A DNA stretch of 64,000 nucleotides, taken from Stieleria magnilauensis. GTDB taxonomy: Bacteria > Planctomycetota > Planctomycetia > Pirellulales > Pirellulaceae. The translations under genes and the position numbers were made by a program. The notes below the pieces were generated by a model. That model was not told where the DNA came from and did no database searches. It saw only the letters and a program-made list of their open reading frames with translations. The DNA is taken from contig CP036432.1 in the NCBI GenBank assembly GCA_007753675.1, forward strand, positions 10,697,381-10,761,380, read 5' to 3'. Position 1 is the first letter of the stretch. Each line of letters starts with the position of its first letter. Positions 20,778 to 29,441 of this stretch are shown here, in pieces.

Positions 20778-21905
20778 CTAAACACTACCTACGGGCCGCG
20801 GTTGAGGCGGCTTGTTTCCTGCCGGCCACCCCTCACGTTGTCGCGTTCGATCGCCGTCGGATTGTTCGGTTTGATCGTGGAACAGCATCACATTGGTCGG
20901 GTACGGCATATCGATTGCGGCGTCATCCAACGCTTCTTTGATCGAGGCGATCACTTCATTGCCGACTTGGACGACGTTCGCTCGCTCTGGGGCGGTCCAC
21001 CAGCGGGCACGTAGTACGACACTGCTCCCGCCGAGCTCCGTGGCAATCACATCCGGGGCCGGATCGCTATCCACTCCATCGACAGACTCCAACGTCTGCT
21101 GCATCACCTGCGCGGCTTTCCGCAAATCGTCTCCATAGCCGACGCCGACGTCGTACTGACTGCGAATGCATTGAAACGCGGTATTAACGACAACGGGGTT
21201 TGTGTAGATCTGACTGTTCGGGATAACGACCTTTTTGCCATCGTACGTTCGAATGTTGGTGGCTCGAGTTTCGATCGATTCGACCGTCCCCTCGTGGTCC
21301 CCAGAGACGATTTGGTCGCCGACGCTGAACGGTTCATTGATCAGAATCAAAAGGCCGGCCATGAAGTTTTGCAAGATGTCCTTGAACGCGAATCCGATCG
21401 CGACCCCACCGATACCCAGGGACGCAATCAGCTTACCGGCCGTGACCGTAGGCGCCATGATGGTGACTGCAAGCAACAAGCCAATAAAGACGAGTGCCCA
21501 TTGAGCCAACCGACCGACGACGCGACCCACATTGGCCGACGGTTTGTCAGCGGTCGCGCGGTTGATTCCCTTGCGAGCGAACTTGCCGACGAAAAAAAAG
21601 ACCACGAAGACCACGACGCCAATCAACAGGAACGGCAGACGGTCGAGAAATCCATCGATCATGTTGTCGATGGTCTCCCAGACGGTGGCGACCGAAACGT
21701 CGATCTCACCGGTCTTGTCGACAGCGCCAGACGCATCGCCTGGCGATGGGTCGCCTGCCGTCGTCTCGCTACCCGCTTGCGCCAGGAGCGCGGCAAACGG
21801 TGTGGACAAATTGTCAATCATGGTCATGGAACTCAAGTCGGGGGTTCGATCGGTCGGCAGGGAAAGTGAGCTGCCGGACCGCGCCGTTTGACGGCCGTCC
21901 GGCAT
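20778..21905 (-). CDS. MscS family mechanosensitive ion channel
   Basis: 375 residues from ATG 21905, or 349 from ATG 21827 (MTMIDNLSTPFAALLAQAG), which looks like a better N-terminus. A flexible acidic linker precedes three membrane helices (FLLIGVVVFVVFFFVGKFA; WALVFIGLLLAVTIMA; the pore helix region LIASLGIGGVAIGFAFKDIL). The beta domain SVGDQIVSGDHEGTVESI and the alpha-beta C-terminus end in a Pro/Gln-rich tail. It opens on membrane tension to release solutes in osmotic downshock. It lies 12 bp downstream of a Pmp3-like peptide gene on the same strand, inside a membrane-stress neighbourhood with a second MscS gene at 25.3 kb. Confidence 0.9.
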   Translation of the reverse strand: MPDGRQTARSGSSLSLPTDRTPDLSSMTMIDNLSTPFAALLAQAGSETTAGDPSPGDASGAVDKTGEIDVSVATVWETIDNMIDGFLDRLPFLLIGVVVFVVFFFVGKFARKGINRATADKPSANVGRVVGRLAQWALVFIGLLLAVTIMAPTVTAGKLIASLGIGGVAIGFAFKDILQNFMAGLLILINEPFSVGDQIVSGDHEGTVESIETRATNIRTYDGKKVVIPNSQIYTNPVVVNTAFQCIRSQYDVGVGYGDDLRKAAQVMQQTLESVDGVDSDPAPDVIATELGGSSVVLRARWWTAPERANVVQVGNEVIASIKEALDDAAIDMPYPTNVMLFHDQTEQSDGDRTRQREGWPAGNKPPQPRPVGSV

Positions 21906-21917
21906 CTCGGATCACCC

Positions 21918-22097
21918 TTACAACACGACGATCAACGCGTGAATGATTCCGATGATCCAGAATCCGACCAGGGTCAACACAATGTTCAAGATGAATTGCG
22001 TTCCGACCCCACGGTCCATGAATACCGCCAAGGGTGGCAGCAAGATGGCGAGGATCACTTTCAGCAGGGTGTTCTGGCTTTTAACGGTGGTTGACAT
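21918..22097 (-). CDS. YqaE/Pmp3 family small membrane protein
   Basis: 59 residues from ATG 22097 (MSTTVKSQNTLLK), with GGAACC upstream. Two membrane helices: ILAILLPPLAVFMDRG and FILNIVLTLVGFWIIGIIHA. The LPPLAVF and the GFWIIGIIHA segments are the family signature (Pmp3/UPF0057). Family members respond to salt and cold and affect membrane potential. The longer frame to 22193 adds non-family sequence. Directly upstream of the MscS gene; likely co-transcribed. Confidence 0.87.
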   Translation of the reverse strand: MSTTVKSQNTLLKVILAILLPPLAVFMDRGVGTQFILNIVLTLVGFWIIGIIHALIVVL

Positions 22098-22236
22098 AAC
22101 AGGTTCCGATGTTTGAGGTGTGCTGTGAAGCGTGCGGTAAAGCAATGTGTTTGGTGTGGCGGCGGGGAATGCCTGCGGTGGCTCATCAATCATTGGGGCA
22201 AGACCGGATTGAGCCCGCCCACCATCGGGCCGACGT

Positions 22237-22512
22237 TTATTCGTCAGCAGGCAAGTCGACGTCCACGTCGGGAACTTTCACCTTCTTCTTTTCCATATCG
22301 ACGTCCACATCTGGGACGCTGATCTCCTTTTCTTCCATCGAGACATCCACATCAGGACCGTCGACATCGTATTCGGGCAACTTGCCCGGATCGCCTGACA
22401 CATCCACGTCTACATTCGGCAGCCGACCATCTTCTGTCTTATCGACATCGCAACCTGCAGTGGAAAAAGCCAGCGCGAGCGAAAGCGAGGCGTAAAGAAA
22501 TTTCTTGATCAT
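22237..22512 (-). CDS. Acidic lipoprotein with V-D-V-D repeats
   Basis: 91 residues from ATG 22512 (MIKKFLYASLSLALAFSTAGC). The signal peptide ends in a lipobox-like STAGC, so the mature protein starts at a lipidated Cys. The remaining 70 residues alternate Val and Asp: PNVDVDVSGDPG, GPDVDVSMEEKE, VPDVDVDMEKKK, VPDVDVDLPADE. The period is roughly 15-20 residues, and the pattern suggests a calcium-binding or beta-strand acidic surface protein. No family is recognised. It lies between the Pmp3 gene and a repeat-rich spacer, in the stress gene neighbourhood. Confidence 0.7.
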   Translation of the reverse strand: MIKKFLYASLSLALAFSTAGCDVDKTEDGRLPNVDVDVSGDPGKLPEYDVDGPDVDVSMEEKEISVPDVDVDMEKKKVKVPDVDVDLPADE

Positions 22513-22743
22513 GTTGATTCCATGGGCTTTCCCAGGCTTGGCGGCACATCGCCTGTGGAGGTGTGTGAAAGGTTCATTCGCCGCTGCACACCGACAAACG
22601 CAAAGGGTGTGCCGGAGAGGCCGAAGCAAGAGAAAGACCCTAATTTCGTTCCAACAGACGAAGATTTGACAGACGATCAACCGCGCTGGTTGAAACAAGA
22701 CCACACGTGAGCGTTTCTTTCGGCGTGGTGGACGTTCAAGTCC

Positions 22744-23150
22744 AGGATTGACGGCAATCCTGCGAAGCTAAGCGTCGTCTCTTCTCGCTTCGGCCCATCG
22801 GCTCGCGACTAACGGCTGATCGCCCAATGAGAACAGCCGATTTGCGCCATCGTCCGCGCCCCCCTCATTGACGTTGTTGATTTCATAGCGGAAATCAAGA
22901 CAAGCTTGGACGAGAATCGTCCACACGTTTAGAAAGAATGGGCCGCAGCCCAGATAGACGACGCGCGAGAGCCATCGGATTGATGAAACAATTGCCGGGC
23001 AACGTTGAACGCGCTACGCCAACGCTGTGAAGCGTTTATTCCCTGCGTTTGACGAGGTGTCAGCGGCAGGACGCAAGCCCTCCGGTCCCTCATCATTCCC
23101 GAAATACCGGAGGGCTCGCGGCCTACCGCTAAAAAAATGCGTCACAGCGT
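22744..23150. repeat. Dispersed hairpin repeat, copy A, in a 640-bp gene-free spacer
   Basis: The spacer 22513-23155 holds no supported gene. A small hairpin (AGGATTG / CAATCCT) lies at 22744-22761. At 23076-23116 arms AGCCCTCCGGT and ACCGGAGGGCT pair perfectly over 11 bp. This is followed by CTACCGCTAAAAAA and TCACAGCGTTG. The same hairpin and tail recur at 51018-51101, and the right half again at 51394. Upstream, AACGGCTGAT...GCGCC.TCGTCCG at about 22811 also matches copy B, so a composite dispersed element is likely. Confidence 0.75.
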
Positions 23151-23155
23151 TGCCG

Positions 23156-23419
23156 TCACGGTTTCAGTTTCCACCCGACCACGACCCCCAGACCGAACGC
23201 CCAGCAGGCGGCGACATCGGGGTGATCCTTGGCATACTCCTTGGCCAGACTGATCAAGTCCTTGGCCGGTTCCTGGACGTAATGCTGGGCCGCATCCTGT
23301 CCGATCTCCTTCGCACCCGTCGCAATCCGCTGCGCCGTTTCGCGAGCGCGTCGGGCTGCTTCACTGTTGGATTGATCGGTGTTTTGGGCAGACGTATTGG
23401 GAGCTTTCGTATCGGACAT
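23156..23419 (-). CDS. Small anchored protein, DUF883/YqjD-like, last gene of stress operon
   Basis: 87 residues from ATG 23419. A hydrophilic, Ala/Gln/Asn-rich N-terminus with a helical ETAQRIATGAKEIGQDAAQH is followed by one glycine-rich membrane helix near the C-terminus: DVAACWAFGLGVVVGWKLKP. This is the architecture of YqjD/ElaB-type (DUF883) inner-membrane anchors, but similarity is by pattern only. It begins 4 bp after the stop of the holin-like gene. Confidence 0.65.
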   Translation of the reverse strand: MSDTKAPNTSAQNTDQSNSEAARRARETAQRIATGAKEIGQDAAQHYVQEPAKDLISLAKEYAKDHPDVAACWAFGLGVVVGWKLKP

Positions 23420-23423
23420 GGAA

Positions 23424-23909
23424 TTACCTTCGTGACAGGGGAGAGACGGTTTCGGTGGTGTAGTAACGCTCGCGACGTCCGTCATTGGCAAACGATTCGC
23501 GGCGAAACTGATTTCGTGGGGAGGAGTCCGGCGCCACGAGTGTTGCTTTGAGCCAGCGGAGATTCTCGCTGAACTCGGACTTCGATTCATCCATGGCGGC
23601 GGCGGCCGATTTAGCACCGCTCATCGCGATCAGCAGTAGGACGCCGACGACGACTAACGTCCCCGCGCCCACAATCAGCAGCGCCGTGCCGGTCGACAGA
23701 ACCGTCCATTCATCGAGCAGGAATCCGAGGCCGAAAAGGAAAACGGTGAATCCCGAGCCGACCAACAGCAGCGCGACCAAACTGCAGACAATTGCCCGGC
23801 CGAGACTTCGCTTGGCAGCTTGTGCATCAACTGAGAACAATTGCCATTGCAATTCCCAGAGGTCGATGAGGTCGTGAATCACTTTTTGAAAACTTGAATT
23901 TCGGTGCAT
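23424..23909 (-). CDS. Phage-holin superfamily III-like (DUF1469) membrane protein
   Basis: 161 residues. An amphipathic N-terminus with DLIDLWELQWQLFSVDAQAAK precedes two long membrane helices (AIVCSLVALLLVGSGFTVFL; GTALLIVGAGTLVVVGVLLL) and a charged C-terminus. This is the pattern of the DUF1469/Phage_holin_3_6 family found beside CsbD and DUF883 genes in many bacteria; its role in envelope stress is not settled. Spacing is 6 bp from the upstream gene and 4 bp to the downstream gene. Confidence 0.75.
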   Translation of the reverse strand: MHRNSSFQKVIHDLIDLWELQWQLFSVDAQAAKRSLGRAIVCSLVALLLVGSGFTVFLFGLGFLLDEWTVLSTGTALLIVGAGTLVVVGVLLLIAMSGAKSAAAAMDESKSEFSENLRWLKATLVAPDSSPRNQFRRESFANDGRRERYYTTETVSPLSRR

Positions 23910-23915
23910 GGTCCT

Positions 23916-24119
23916 TTACCGCCATTTACGTTTAACGAGCCAACCGAGTGTCAGTCCGACTGCGCCGGCGGCGGCCAAGGCCAGCGTCGGGTGCTTGGCG
24001 ATGGTCTGATGAACAAAGCTCGCCTTCGATCGCTCAGGATCGTTGCGATGCAGTGGACGATCCAGATCATCGAACCGTTCATCTTCCAGGGGGCGCGACG
24101 GGAATGGAGGAGCGATCAT
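23916..24119 (-). CDS. Small single-membrane-helix protein of the stress operon
   Basis: 67 residues from ATG 24119, whose ATG overlaps the TGA of the upstream gene (ATGA), so translation is probably coupled. A proline- and acid-rich N-terminus is followed by HPTLALAAAGAVGLTLGWLVKRKW, a glycine-zipper-like membrane helix with a basic end, like the other anchors in this operon. No family recognised. Confidence 0.6.
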   Translation of the reverse strand: MIAPPFPSRPLEDERFDDLDRPLHRNDPERSKASFVHQTIAKHPTLALAAAGAVGLTLGWLVKRKWR

Positions 24120-24523
24120 GGTGTTTTTGGTTTGGTCAGAAGTTGACTGATCTGGTGCGAGGCGACCGTCGTGAGTTGTTTTAAGGCGAGCGAGGTGACA
24201 GCTCCCATGATTCCACCGATGAAGCCACGCTTCGCGGGAGCCTGCGCTGCACCACATTCTTTCGTGGTGTTGCCATGCGAGTCCTGGTGAATGATGATCG
24301 GCTCGGCTGCCGGTTTCGATTTGGAAGGGACGAGCAAGTAGCCGATACCCGCGGCGACCGCCAACAGCGGCAGCGGGTGACGCGCCATGTGATACTTCCA
24401 GTCGGTCAATTCACGCACACGCATGCGGGCGTCGTCGACGTCGTAAGGCAACTCCGTACGAATCTCCGCCATCCGCTGCTTGATCGCGTTGGCCTGTTTT
24501 TCAGTGGCAAGCGTGGTGGCCAT
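24116..24523 (-). CDS. Membrane-anchored helical protein of the stress operon
   Basis: 135 residues from ATG 24523 (MATTLATEKQANAIKQRMAE). An N-terminal amphipathic helix (about 1-45) resembles the DUF3618-like pattern of short coils before a membrane anchor. The hydrophobic helix LPLLAVAAGIGYLLVPSK follows, and the C-terminus GGIMGAVTSLALKQLTTVA is a second weakly hydrophobic stretch. It starts 2 bp after the CsbD-family stop and overlaps the next gene by 4 bp. No enzymatic motif. Confidence 0.62.
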   Translation of the reverse strand: MATTLATEKQANAIKQRMAEIRTELPYDVDDARMRVRELTDWKYHMARHPLPLLAVAAGIGYLLVPSKSKPAAEPIIIHQDSHGNTTKECGAAQAPAKRGFIGGIMGAVTSLALKQLTTVASHQISQLLTKPKTP

Positions 24524-24525
24524 GA

Positions 24526-24957
24526 CTATTTCTTGTTCCCCATGAAGAACAACGCACCGGCTGCGATCCCCAGACCGAAGGCGATCGCCAGCGACTCGGC
24601 GGGACGACTGCGAACCGTCTCGGCGACTTTTGCGGTGTATTCGCCCGACTGTGACGCCAAACGGCGGTAATTCTCGCGGGCGTAGGCGGCTGCATCGGTG
24701 GCCGCAGCCTGTGCCGCTTCGGCATACTGTTGAACGCTTTCGGCAGCGCGATCGCCAAAGCTTCCGTTGAGCACGTTGTCGAGAAACGATTCGACTTCGC
24801 TGCGGCTGGCCCCCGTTTTTTGCTGGACAACACCGACCAACTGATCGGCTGACCCTTCGGCGCGCTGCAAGTCGTCTTCGGTGAGTTGGCCCCAATGTTC
24901 TTTCAAGCGTCCCTTGACTTCGTTCCACTGACCCTTGAGCTCTTGTCGATTGACCAT
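24526..24957 (-). CDS. CsbD family stress protein with C-terminal membrane anchor
   Basis: 143 residues with a strong GGAGG 8 nt upstream of ATG 24957. Residues 1-60 are a CsbD domain ([20 protein letters not shown], then [14 protein letters not shown]). Residues 70-143 are a DUF883-like helix ending in a glycine-rich membrane segment [20 protein letters not shown]. CsbD proteins are general-stress proteins of unknown mechanism; the fused anchor would place it at the inner membrane. It is the first gene of a tight five-gene operon running down to 23156. Confidence 0.87.
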   Translation of the reverse strand: MVNRQELKGQWNEVKGRLKEHWGQLTEDDLQRAEGSADQLVGVVQQKTGASRSEVESFLDNVLNGSFGDRAAESVQQYAEAAQAAATDAAAYARENYRRLASQSGEYTAKVAETVRSRPAESLAIAFGLGIAAGALFFMGNKK

Positions 24958-25182
24958 TTAATTTTCCTCCATTGATGAAACTCGCTGTAATCCCGTCATC
25001 GGGCTGTTTCAACTCCACGACGCATATCGCGGACCAATCGTCTTTCAGCGGCAAAATGTCCGTTTCGGCGCCCGGATCGGGCCAGACGGTGGGGCGGCAG
25101 GAACCAAGCTGGACGGAAATCGTCCACCGCTGCGGCCGTATGTCGTCGCGTCTGCCGCCGATCGAGCGTTGGAACGCGGTTT

Positions 25183-25240
25183 GCGTCGCGGCTTGGTTTT
25201 GCGTCGCGGCTTTTGCGTCGCGGCTTTTGCGTCGCGGCAT
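25183..25240. repeat. 14-bp tandem repeat (GCGTCGCGGCTTTT)
   Basis: Four units beginning at 25183, 25201, 25215 and 25229. The first is 18 bp with an inserted TTGG, the middle two are identical 14-mers, and the last is cut short. It lies in the 321-bp divergent spacer between the csbD operon and the MscS-BON gene. No other feature was seen in that spacer. Confidence 0.75.
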
Positions 25241-25278
25241 GGTTACGAAAATGGACTCCTCACCCGAACAACTTCCTC

Positions 25279-26556
25279 ATGGCATTCGTCCGACTTGCGA
25301 TCCTTCTCCTCGTACTCGCGTCGGTCGGGCAAGGTTCCGTCGCCCTCGTGTCTGCGCAAGATCCAATGGATTCACTGCAGCAGGTGCAGGACGCTGCAAC
25401 GTCCGAGTCGACCACCGAAACCAACGGCCCCGCTGAGACCGTCGCGGTGAAGGGCGTTGCCGATGATGCCTCGATCCGCCAGCGGTTGTCCATGATCTAT
25501 GACGCTGCGGCGAAGGCGGGTTGGTTGACCGAGATCGACGTGGACTTGAACAGCGGCATCGTGACCTTGAAGGGGCGCGCGGACTCCGAGGAGCACCGTC
25601 AGTGGGCAGAAAATGTTGCCCGCAAGACAGAAGACGTCGTGGCCGTCATCAACGAGCTGGCTGTCGATCAGCAGCTGGATTTGGAATCGACGCGGGACGT
25701 TGTGGCGCGATCGCTGAATACCTTATGGACGGATTTCCTGGTGCGGTCACCGTTGTTGCTGGCCGCGGCGGTGATCGTTGTGCTGACCGGGTTGCTTGCC
25801 AAACTATCCAGTTGGACCGTGCATCGGGTGCTCGATCAGCGTGGCATCCGGGCCAGCTTGAAGGACTTGGTCTACCAGTTCACCACCATCATCATTTGGA
25901 TCATCGGCCTTCTGGTCGCCACCGTGGTCGCCTTTCCGGGCATGACCCCCTCCAAAGCACTGACGGTACTCGGACTCGGGTCGGTTGCGATCGGGTTTGC
26001 GTTCAAAGATATCTTCGAGAATTTCTTTGCCGGCATCTTGATCTTGTGGCGCTACCCCTTCGATCGCGGAGACTTCATCACGTGCGGCGACCTGACCGGC
26101 AAAGTCCAACAAATCACGATTCGAAATACGATGATCCAGAGACTCGATGGTGAATTGGCAGTCGTCCCCAACGCGACGCTGTTTAAAAACAACGTCGACG
26201 TCCTGACCAGCCAACCGCAACGCCGCGTCCGGATCATTTGCGGTGTGGCATACGATGAAAACGTCGAACAGGCGCGTGAGGTCATCAAACAGGCCGTGCT
26301 GTCCTGTGATTCGGTGTTGGGCAAGCGGACGGTGGAAGTGTTCGCCCAAGAATTCGCCAGTTCCAGCGTCAACTTCGAAGTCGCCTGGTGGACGGGATCC
26401 AAGCCGGTCGACATCCGACGCAGTCGAGACGAAGTGGTCGAGGCGATCAAACGCGAGCTGGACGGGGCTGGCATTGAAATCCCGTTCCCTTATCGCACGT
26501 TGACGTTCAAGAACCCCGCGGTTGCCGAGGCGGTCGCGAACGCAGCAGCCCAGTAA
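25279..26556 (+). CDS. MscS family channel with periplasmic BON domain
   Basis: 425 residues from ATG 25279 (MAFVRLAILLLVLASVGQG), giving a signal peptide that ends near SAQD. Residues about 55-130 form a BON domain: DASIRQRLSMIYDAAAKAGW, VDLNSGIVTLKGRADSEEHR and VAVINELAV. Three membrane helices and the MscS pore follow (LGLGSVAIGFAFKDIFENFF), then the beta domain FDRGDFITCGDLTGKVQQI and alpha-beta C-terminus. BON domains bind phospholipid, so it may couple envelope contact to gating (inference). It diverges from the csbD operon. Confidence 0.9.
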   Translation: MAFVRLAILLLVLASVGQGSVALVSAQDPMDSLQQVQDAATSESTTETNGPAETVAVKGVADDASIRQRLSMIYDAAAKAGWLTEIDVDLNSGIVTLKGRADSEEHRQWAENVARKTEDVVAVINELAVDQQLDLESTRDVVARSLNTLWTDFLVRSPLLLAAAVIVVLTGLLAKLSSWTVHRVLDQRGIRASLKDLVYQFTTIIIWIIGLLVATVVAFPGMTPSKALTVLGLGSVAIGFAFKDIFENFFAGILILWRYPFDRGDFITCGDLTGKVQQITIRNTMIQRLDGELAVVPNATLFKNNVDVLTSQPQRRVRIICGVAYDENVEQAREVIKQAVLSCDSVLGKRTVEVFAQEFASSSVNFEVAWWTGSKPVDIRRSRDEVVEAIKRELDGAGIEIPFPYRTLTFKNPAVAEAVANAAAQ

Positions 26557-26930
26557 CCAGCAGCCCAGTGACGCACTCGCGTTCGTGCTCGCTGATTGGG
26601 GACCATTCGATGTGATCGATCGGGGGGCAGTCCGCTCGATGCGTCTGACCGATCGGTCCGCACTCTCGGCCTATTTGACCGGGCAATAGGCTGGATCGGG
26701 GTGATGCCACGCTGCGCAGCACGGTTTTCGGCATATCGTTTGCGACCCATCCCTCGCAGCTCATTTCAAGAATGCAGCGCCGAATCGAGACGGGGGCTGT
26801 CATCGATCTTGGCTCTCTCGTCAATTCCACTCGAGGGGCGACATGAACTGGCAAAGCTTTTAACGCGGCTTGATCCTAGCGCGTGACGATTCGGCATGAC
26901 TGACCTAACACCGTATTCCAGGAACGCCGG
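26557..26930. other. Gene-free spacer
   Basis: About 374 bp between the MscS-BON gene and a response regulator. A short direct duplication (CCAGCAGCCCAGT twice) lies at its left end, overlapping the MscS stop. No promoter, hairpin or gene could be supported. Confidence 0.4.
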
Positions 26931-27395
26931 ATGATTAAACCGATTTCTCTTCATGGACCGGTTCGATCGTTGAAGTCGTTGGGAGTGCGGACCGCGCTGA
27001 TCGTCGATGATGTGGAAGCCATGCGGGCGATCGTCGATCGCACGGTTCGGCAACTCGATGTCGCGACCCTTGAAGCCGGAAATGGCCGAGACGCCTTTGA
27101 CCTGCTGCAGCAACATCCGATCGACGTGGTGATTACGGATGTCGAGATGCCGGTGTGGAGCGGGTTTGATCTGCTGGAAGCGATCCGCAGCTCAGATGAT
27201 CCAGGATTACAAGAGCTGCCCGTCGTCGTGATCAGCAGCTTGCCCGATCGTGCGATCTTGGTCCAAACCACGCAGTATGAGGACACCTACTTTTTACCCA
27301 AGCCGGTTTCGATTCCGCAATTGCGAGTCACGTTGAAGATGATCGCGACCCGTCTTTGGTTGCGCAACCATCCGTTTGCGAACCATCGCCAGTAG
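26931..27395 (+). CDS. Single-domain response regulator (CheY-like)
   Basis: 154 residues from ATG 26931, with AGGAA 8 nt upstream. It is a receiver domain only: TALIVDDVEAMRAI holds the acidic pocket, VDVVITDVEMPVWSGFDLLE the phospho-acceptor Asp, VVVISS the Thr/Ser switch, and FLPKPVS the conserved Lys. There is no output domain, so it probably acts by protein contact. No kinase gene is adjacent. The UbiB-like gene starts 275 bp downstream on the same strand. Confidence 0.88.
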   Translation: MIKPISLHGPVRSLKSLGVRTALIVDDVEAMRAIVDRTVRQLDVATLEAGNGRDAFDLLQQHPIDVVITDVEMPVWSGFDLLEAIRSSDDPGLQELPVVVISSLPDRAILVQTTQYEDTYFLPKPVSIPQLRVTLKMIATRLWLRNHPFANHRQ

Positions 27396-27669
27396 CGTCC
27401 CAAAAGCCTCAAGGGCTAGTCGATTCAATCGATATACCGTCGACCGTCTCTGCGAGAGGCCTTTCGATCGGTCGTTGAAAGCCCAAGCTGGTTGGTCATG
27501 CACCAGTCTTTGCCCTGGACTCACTTTAGGGCTGGCAATCGATCGCTCGGTATACCGTTTGCTCCCCGTTGTGGCTTTGATCCCCGCTGTCCGTCGTATC
27601 AGGACCATTGTTTCGCCCGATCAGGGTCATTGTTGCGGGGCCTTTTGCGTCTACCACCGATCAACTGAC

Positions 27670-29328
27670 ATGCTGACCACGCTGCCCGCCGATAGTGTTC
27701 ATTACGCCAAGCTCTCTGTGCTGCTGTGGAAGCATGGGCGCCATGACCTTGCCGAACAACTCGGCTGGACAAAGAAGGAGAACGATGCCGACGGCTCTTG
27801 TCAAAGCGCGACGGCTCGGGAGGCTGCCGAAGAATGTGCGCGGGATATCGAACAACTCGGCACGGCGTACATCAAGCTCGCCCAAATCGCCAGCACCCGA
27901 CAGGACATGCTGCCGCCCGAATACGTGGACGCTTTCGGGCGACTGCAAGACGACGTCGAACCGGTATCCGTGGAGGAACTCGAAGCGATCTTGGAAGAAG
28001 GGCTTGGTGCCAAACCATCCGTCTTGTTCAGCCGCTTCGATCGATCCCCACTGGCCAGCGCTTCGATCGGGCAAGTTCACCGAGCGGCATTGCATGACGG
28101 CCGCGAAGTGGTGGTCAAGTTTCGACGCCCGGGTATCGCTCAGCAAGCCACCGAGCAACTCGGCAGTTTAAAGCGACTGGCCGCAATGGTCGACGACAAG
28201 ACGGAGATCGGGAAACAGTTTCGTTTTCGTTCGCTCGTTGGCGCCGTCGAGTACGCTTTGAAAAGCGAACTGGACTACTGCCAAGAAGCCAACCATCTGC
28301 AGCATTTGGCCGAGAACCTGAAAGCGTTTGACCGAATCCGTGTCCCGCTTCCGGTGTCGCAGATGGTCTGTAGCGAAGTGCTGGTGATGGAGTATCTGTC
28401 CGGACCGGCGATCAAAGATGTCAGCGGCGTGGTGCTGAACGAAGTGGACACGACAGCCCTGGCGGACGAGTTGGTACGGGCCTACCTCCAACAGATTTTG
28501 ATCGATGGCTTGTTCCATGCCGATCCGCATCCCGGCAATCTGATCTTGCACGAGGGTGGAAAGATCGGTCTGCTCGATGGCGGGATGGTCGTGAGCCTTC
28601 CGCCGATGCTTCGTCGCGAGATCGCTGCGTTGTTGTTGGCATTTAGTGCCGGTGAAGGTGAACGAGCCGCGGCGATCGCAAACCGGATCGGCCAGACCGA
28701 TGTCGGTTTTGATGCCCAAGCGTTTCGCACCGCGGCGTCGCGAGTCGTTGCGTCGGCCGGTGACGGCAAGTTTGATTCAATGTCTTTAGGACGCACCCAG
28801 GTTGAGTTTCTCAATGTCGCCGGCAGTCACGGATTGGTGTTGCCGTTCGAAATGATCTTGCTGAGCAAAGCGTTTTTGCAACTCGAGACGACGCTCGCAC
28901 AGCTGAATCCCGACCTAGACGCCAAGGCGATCATCCGGGGTTACACGCTCGAACTGTTGGCCGACCGCGCCAAGGAACAATTGAGTGTCAGCCAGATCGC
29001 GGCCGCGGCACTGGATTCCGCAGCCTTGGCGTCCAATCTGCCTGCTCGGATGAACGAATTCACTCGCTTGCTGGCCGAGAATCAACTGCGTGTCGATGTC
29101 GATGCGATCGACGAAGCGGCTTTGTTGGCGGGGCTGGGAAAAATCGCCAACCGAATCACATCCGGATTGATTGTCGCGGCCATGATCGTCGGGGCCTCTC
29201 TGATCATGCGGATGCAGACGGGCACCCAGCTGTTCGGCTACCCGGTACTCGCCACGATCTTCTTCCTGCTCGCCGCCGCAATCGGGCTGGTCTTGTTATA
29301 CAAGGCCATGTTTGCCGACGAACGCTAA
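27670..29328 (+). CDS. ABC1/UbiB family atypical kinase
   Basis: 552 residues from ATG 27670; the frame upstream to 27376 has no family sequence. It has the UbiB/ADCK fold: the KxGQ motif region reads AYIKLAQIASTRQDMLPPEY (the Gly is replaced by Ala), the Ala-rich loop is PLASASIGQVHRA, the lysine strand VVVKFRRPG, the EEA motif region ELDYCQEANHL, catalytic HADPHPGNLIL and metal-binding KIGLLDGGM. Two C-terminal membrane helices (GLIVAAMIVGASLIM; TIFFLLAAAIGLVLLY) anchor it. The family supports ubiquinone synthesis or lipid handling. Its TAA overlaps the next start codon. Confidence 0.88.
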   Translation: MLTTLPADSVHYAKLSVLLWKHGRHDLAEQLGWTKKENDADGSCQSATAREAAEECARDIEQLGTAYIKLAQIASTRQDMLPPEYVDAFGRLQDDVEPVSVEELEAILEEGLGAKPSVLFSRFDRSPLASASIGQVHRAALHDGREVVVKFRRPGIAQQATEQLGSLKRLAAMVDDKTEIGKQFRFRSLVGAVEYALKSELDYCQEANHLQHLAENLKAFDRIRVPLPVSQMVCSEVLVMEYLSGPAIKDVSGVVLNEVDTTALADELVRAYLQQILIDGLFHADPHPGNLILHEGGKIGLLDGGMVVSLPPMLRREIAALLLAFSAGEGERAAAIANRIGQTDVGFDAQAFRTAASRVVASAGDGKFDSMSLGRTQVEFLNVAGSHGLVLPFEMILLSKAFLQLETTLAQLNPDLDAKAIIRGYTLELLADRAKEQLSVSQIAAAALDSAALASNLPARMNEFTRLLAENQLRVDVDAIDEAALLAGLGKIANRITSGLIVAAMIVGASLIMRMQTGTQLFGYPVLATIFFLLAAAIGLVLLYKAMFADER

Positions 29329-29441
29329 TGCCTCAGCCGCACGAGACCGAACCATTGGGGGATCGGCACGTCCGATGCAACCGTTTTGCCTGCCGCGCGA
29401 TGATTCGTCACGCGGATTCGAATCACGTCGAAGAGAACGCC

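Noticed and set aside
24116-25240. 374-residue frame extending the stress-operon gene through csbD
   Set aside because: The upstream part overlaps csbD on the same strand in another frame; the real start is ATG 24523, 2 bp after the csbD stop.
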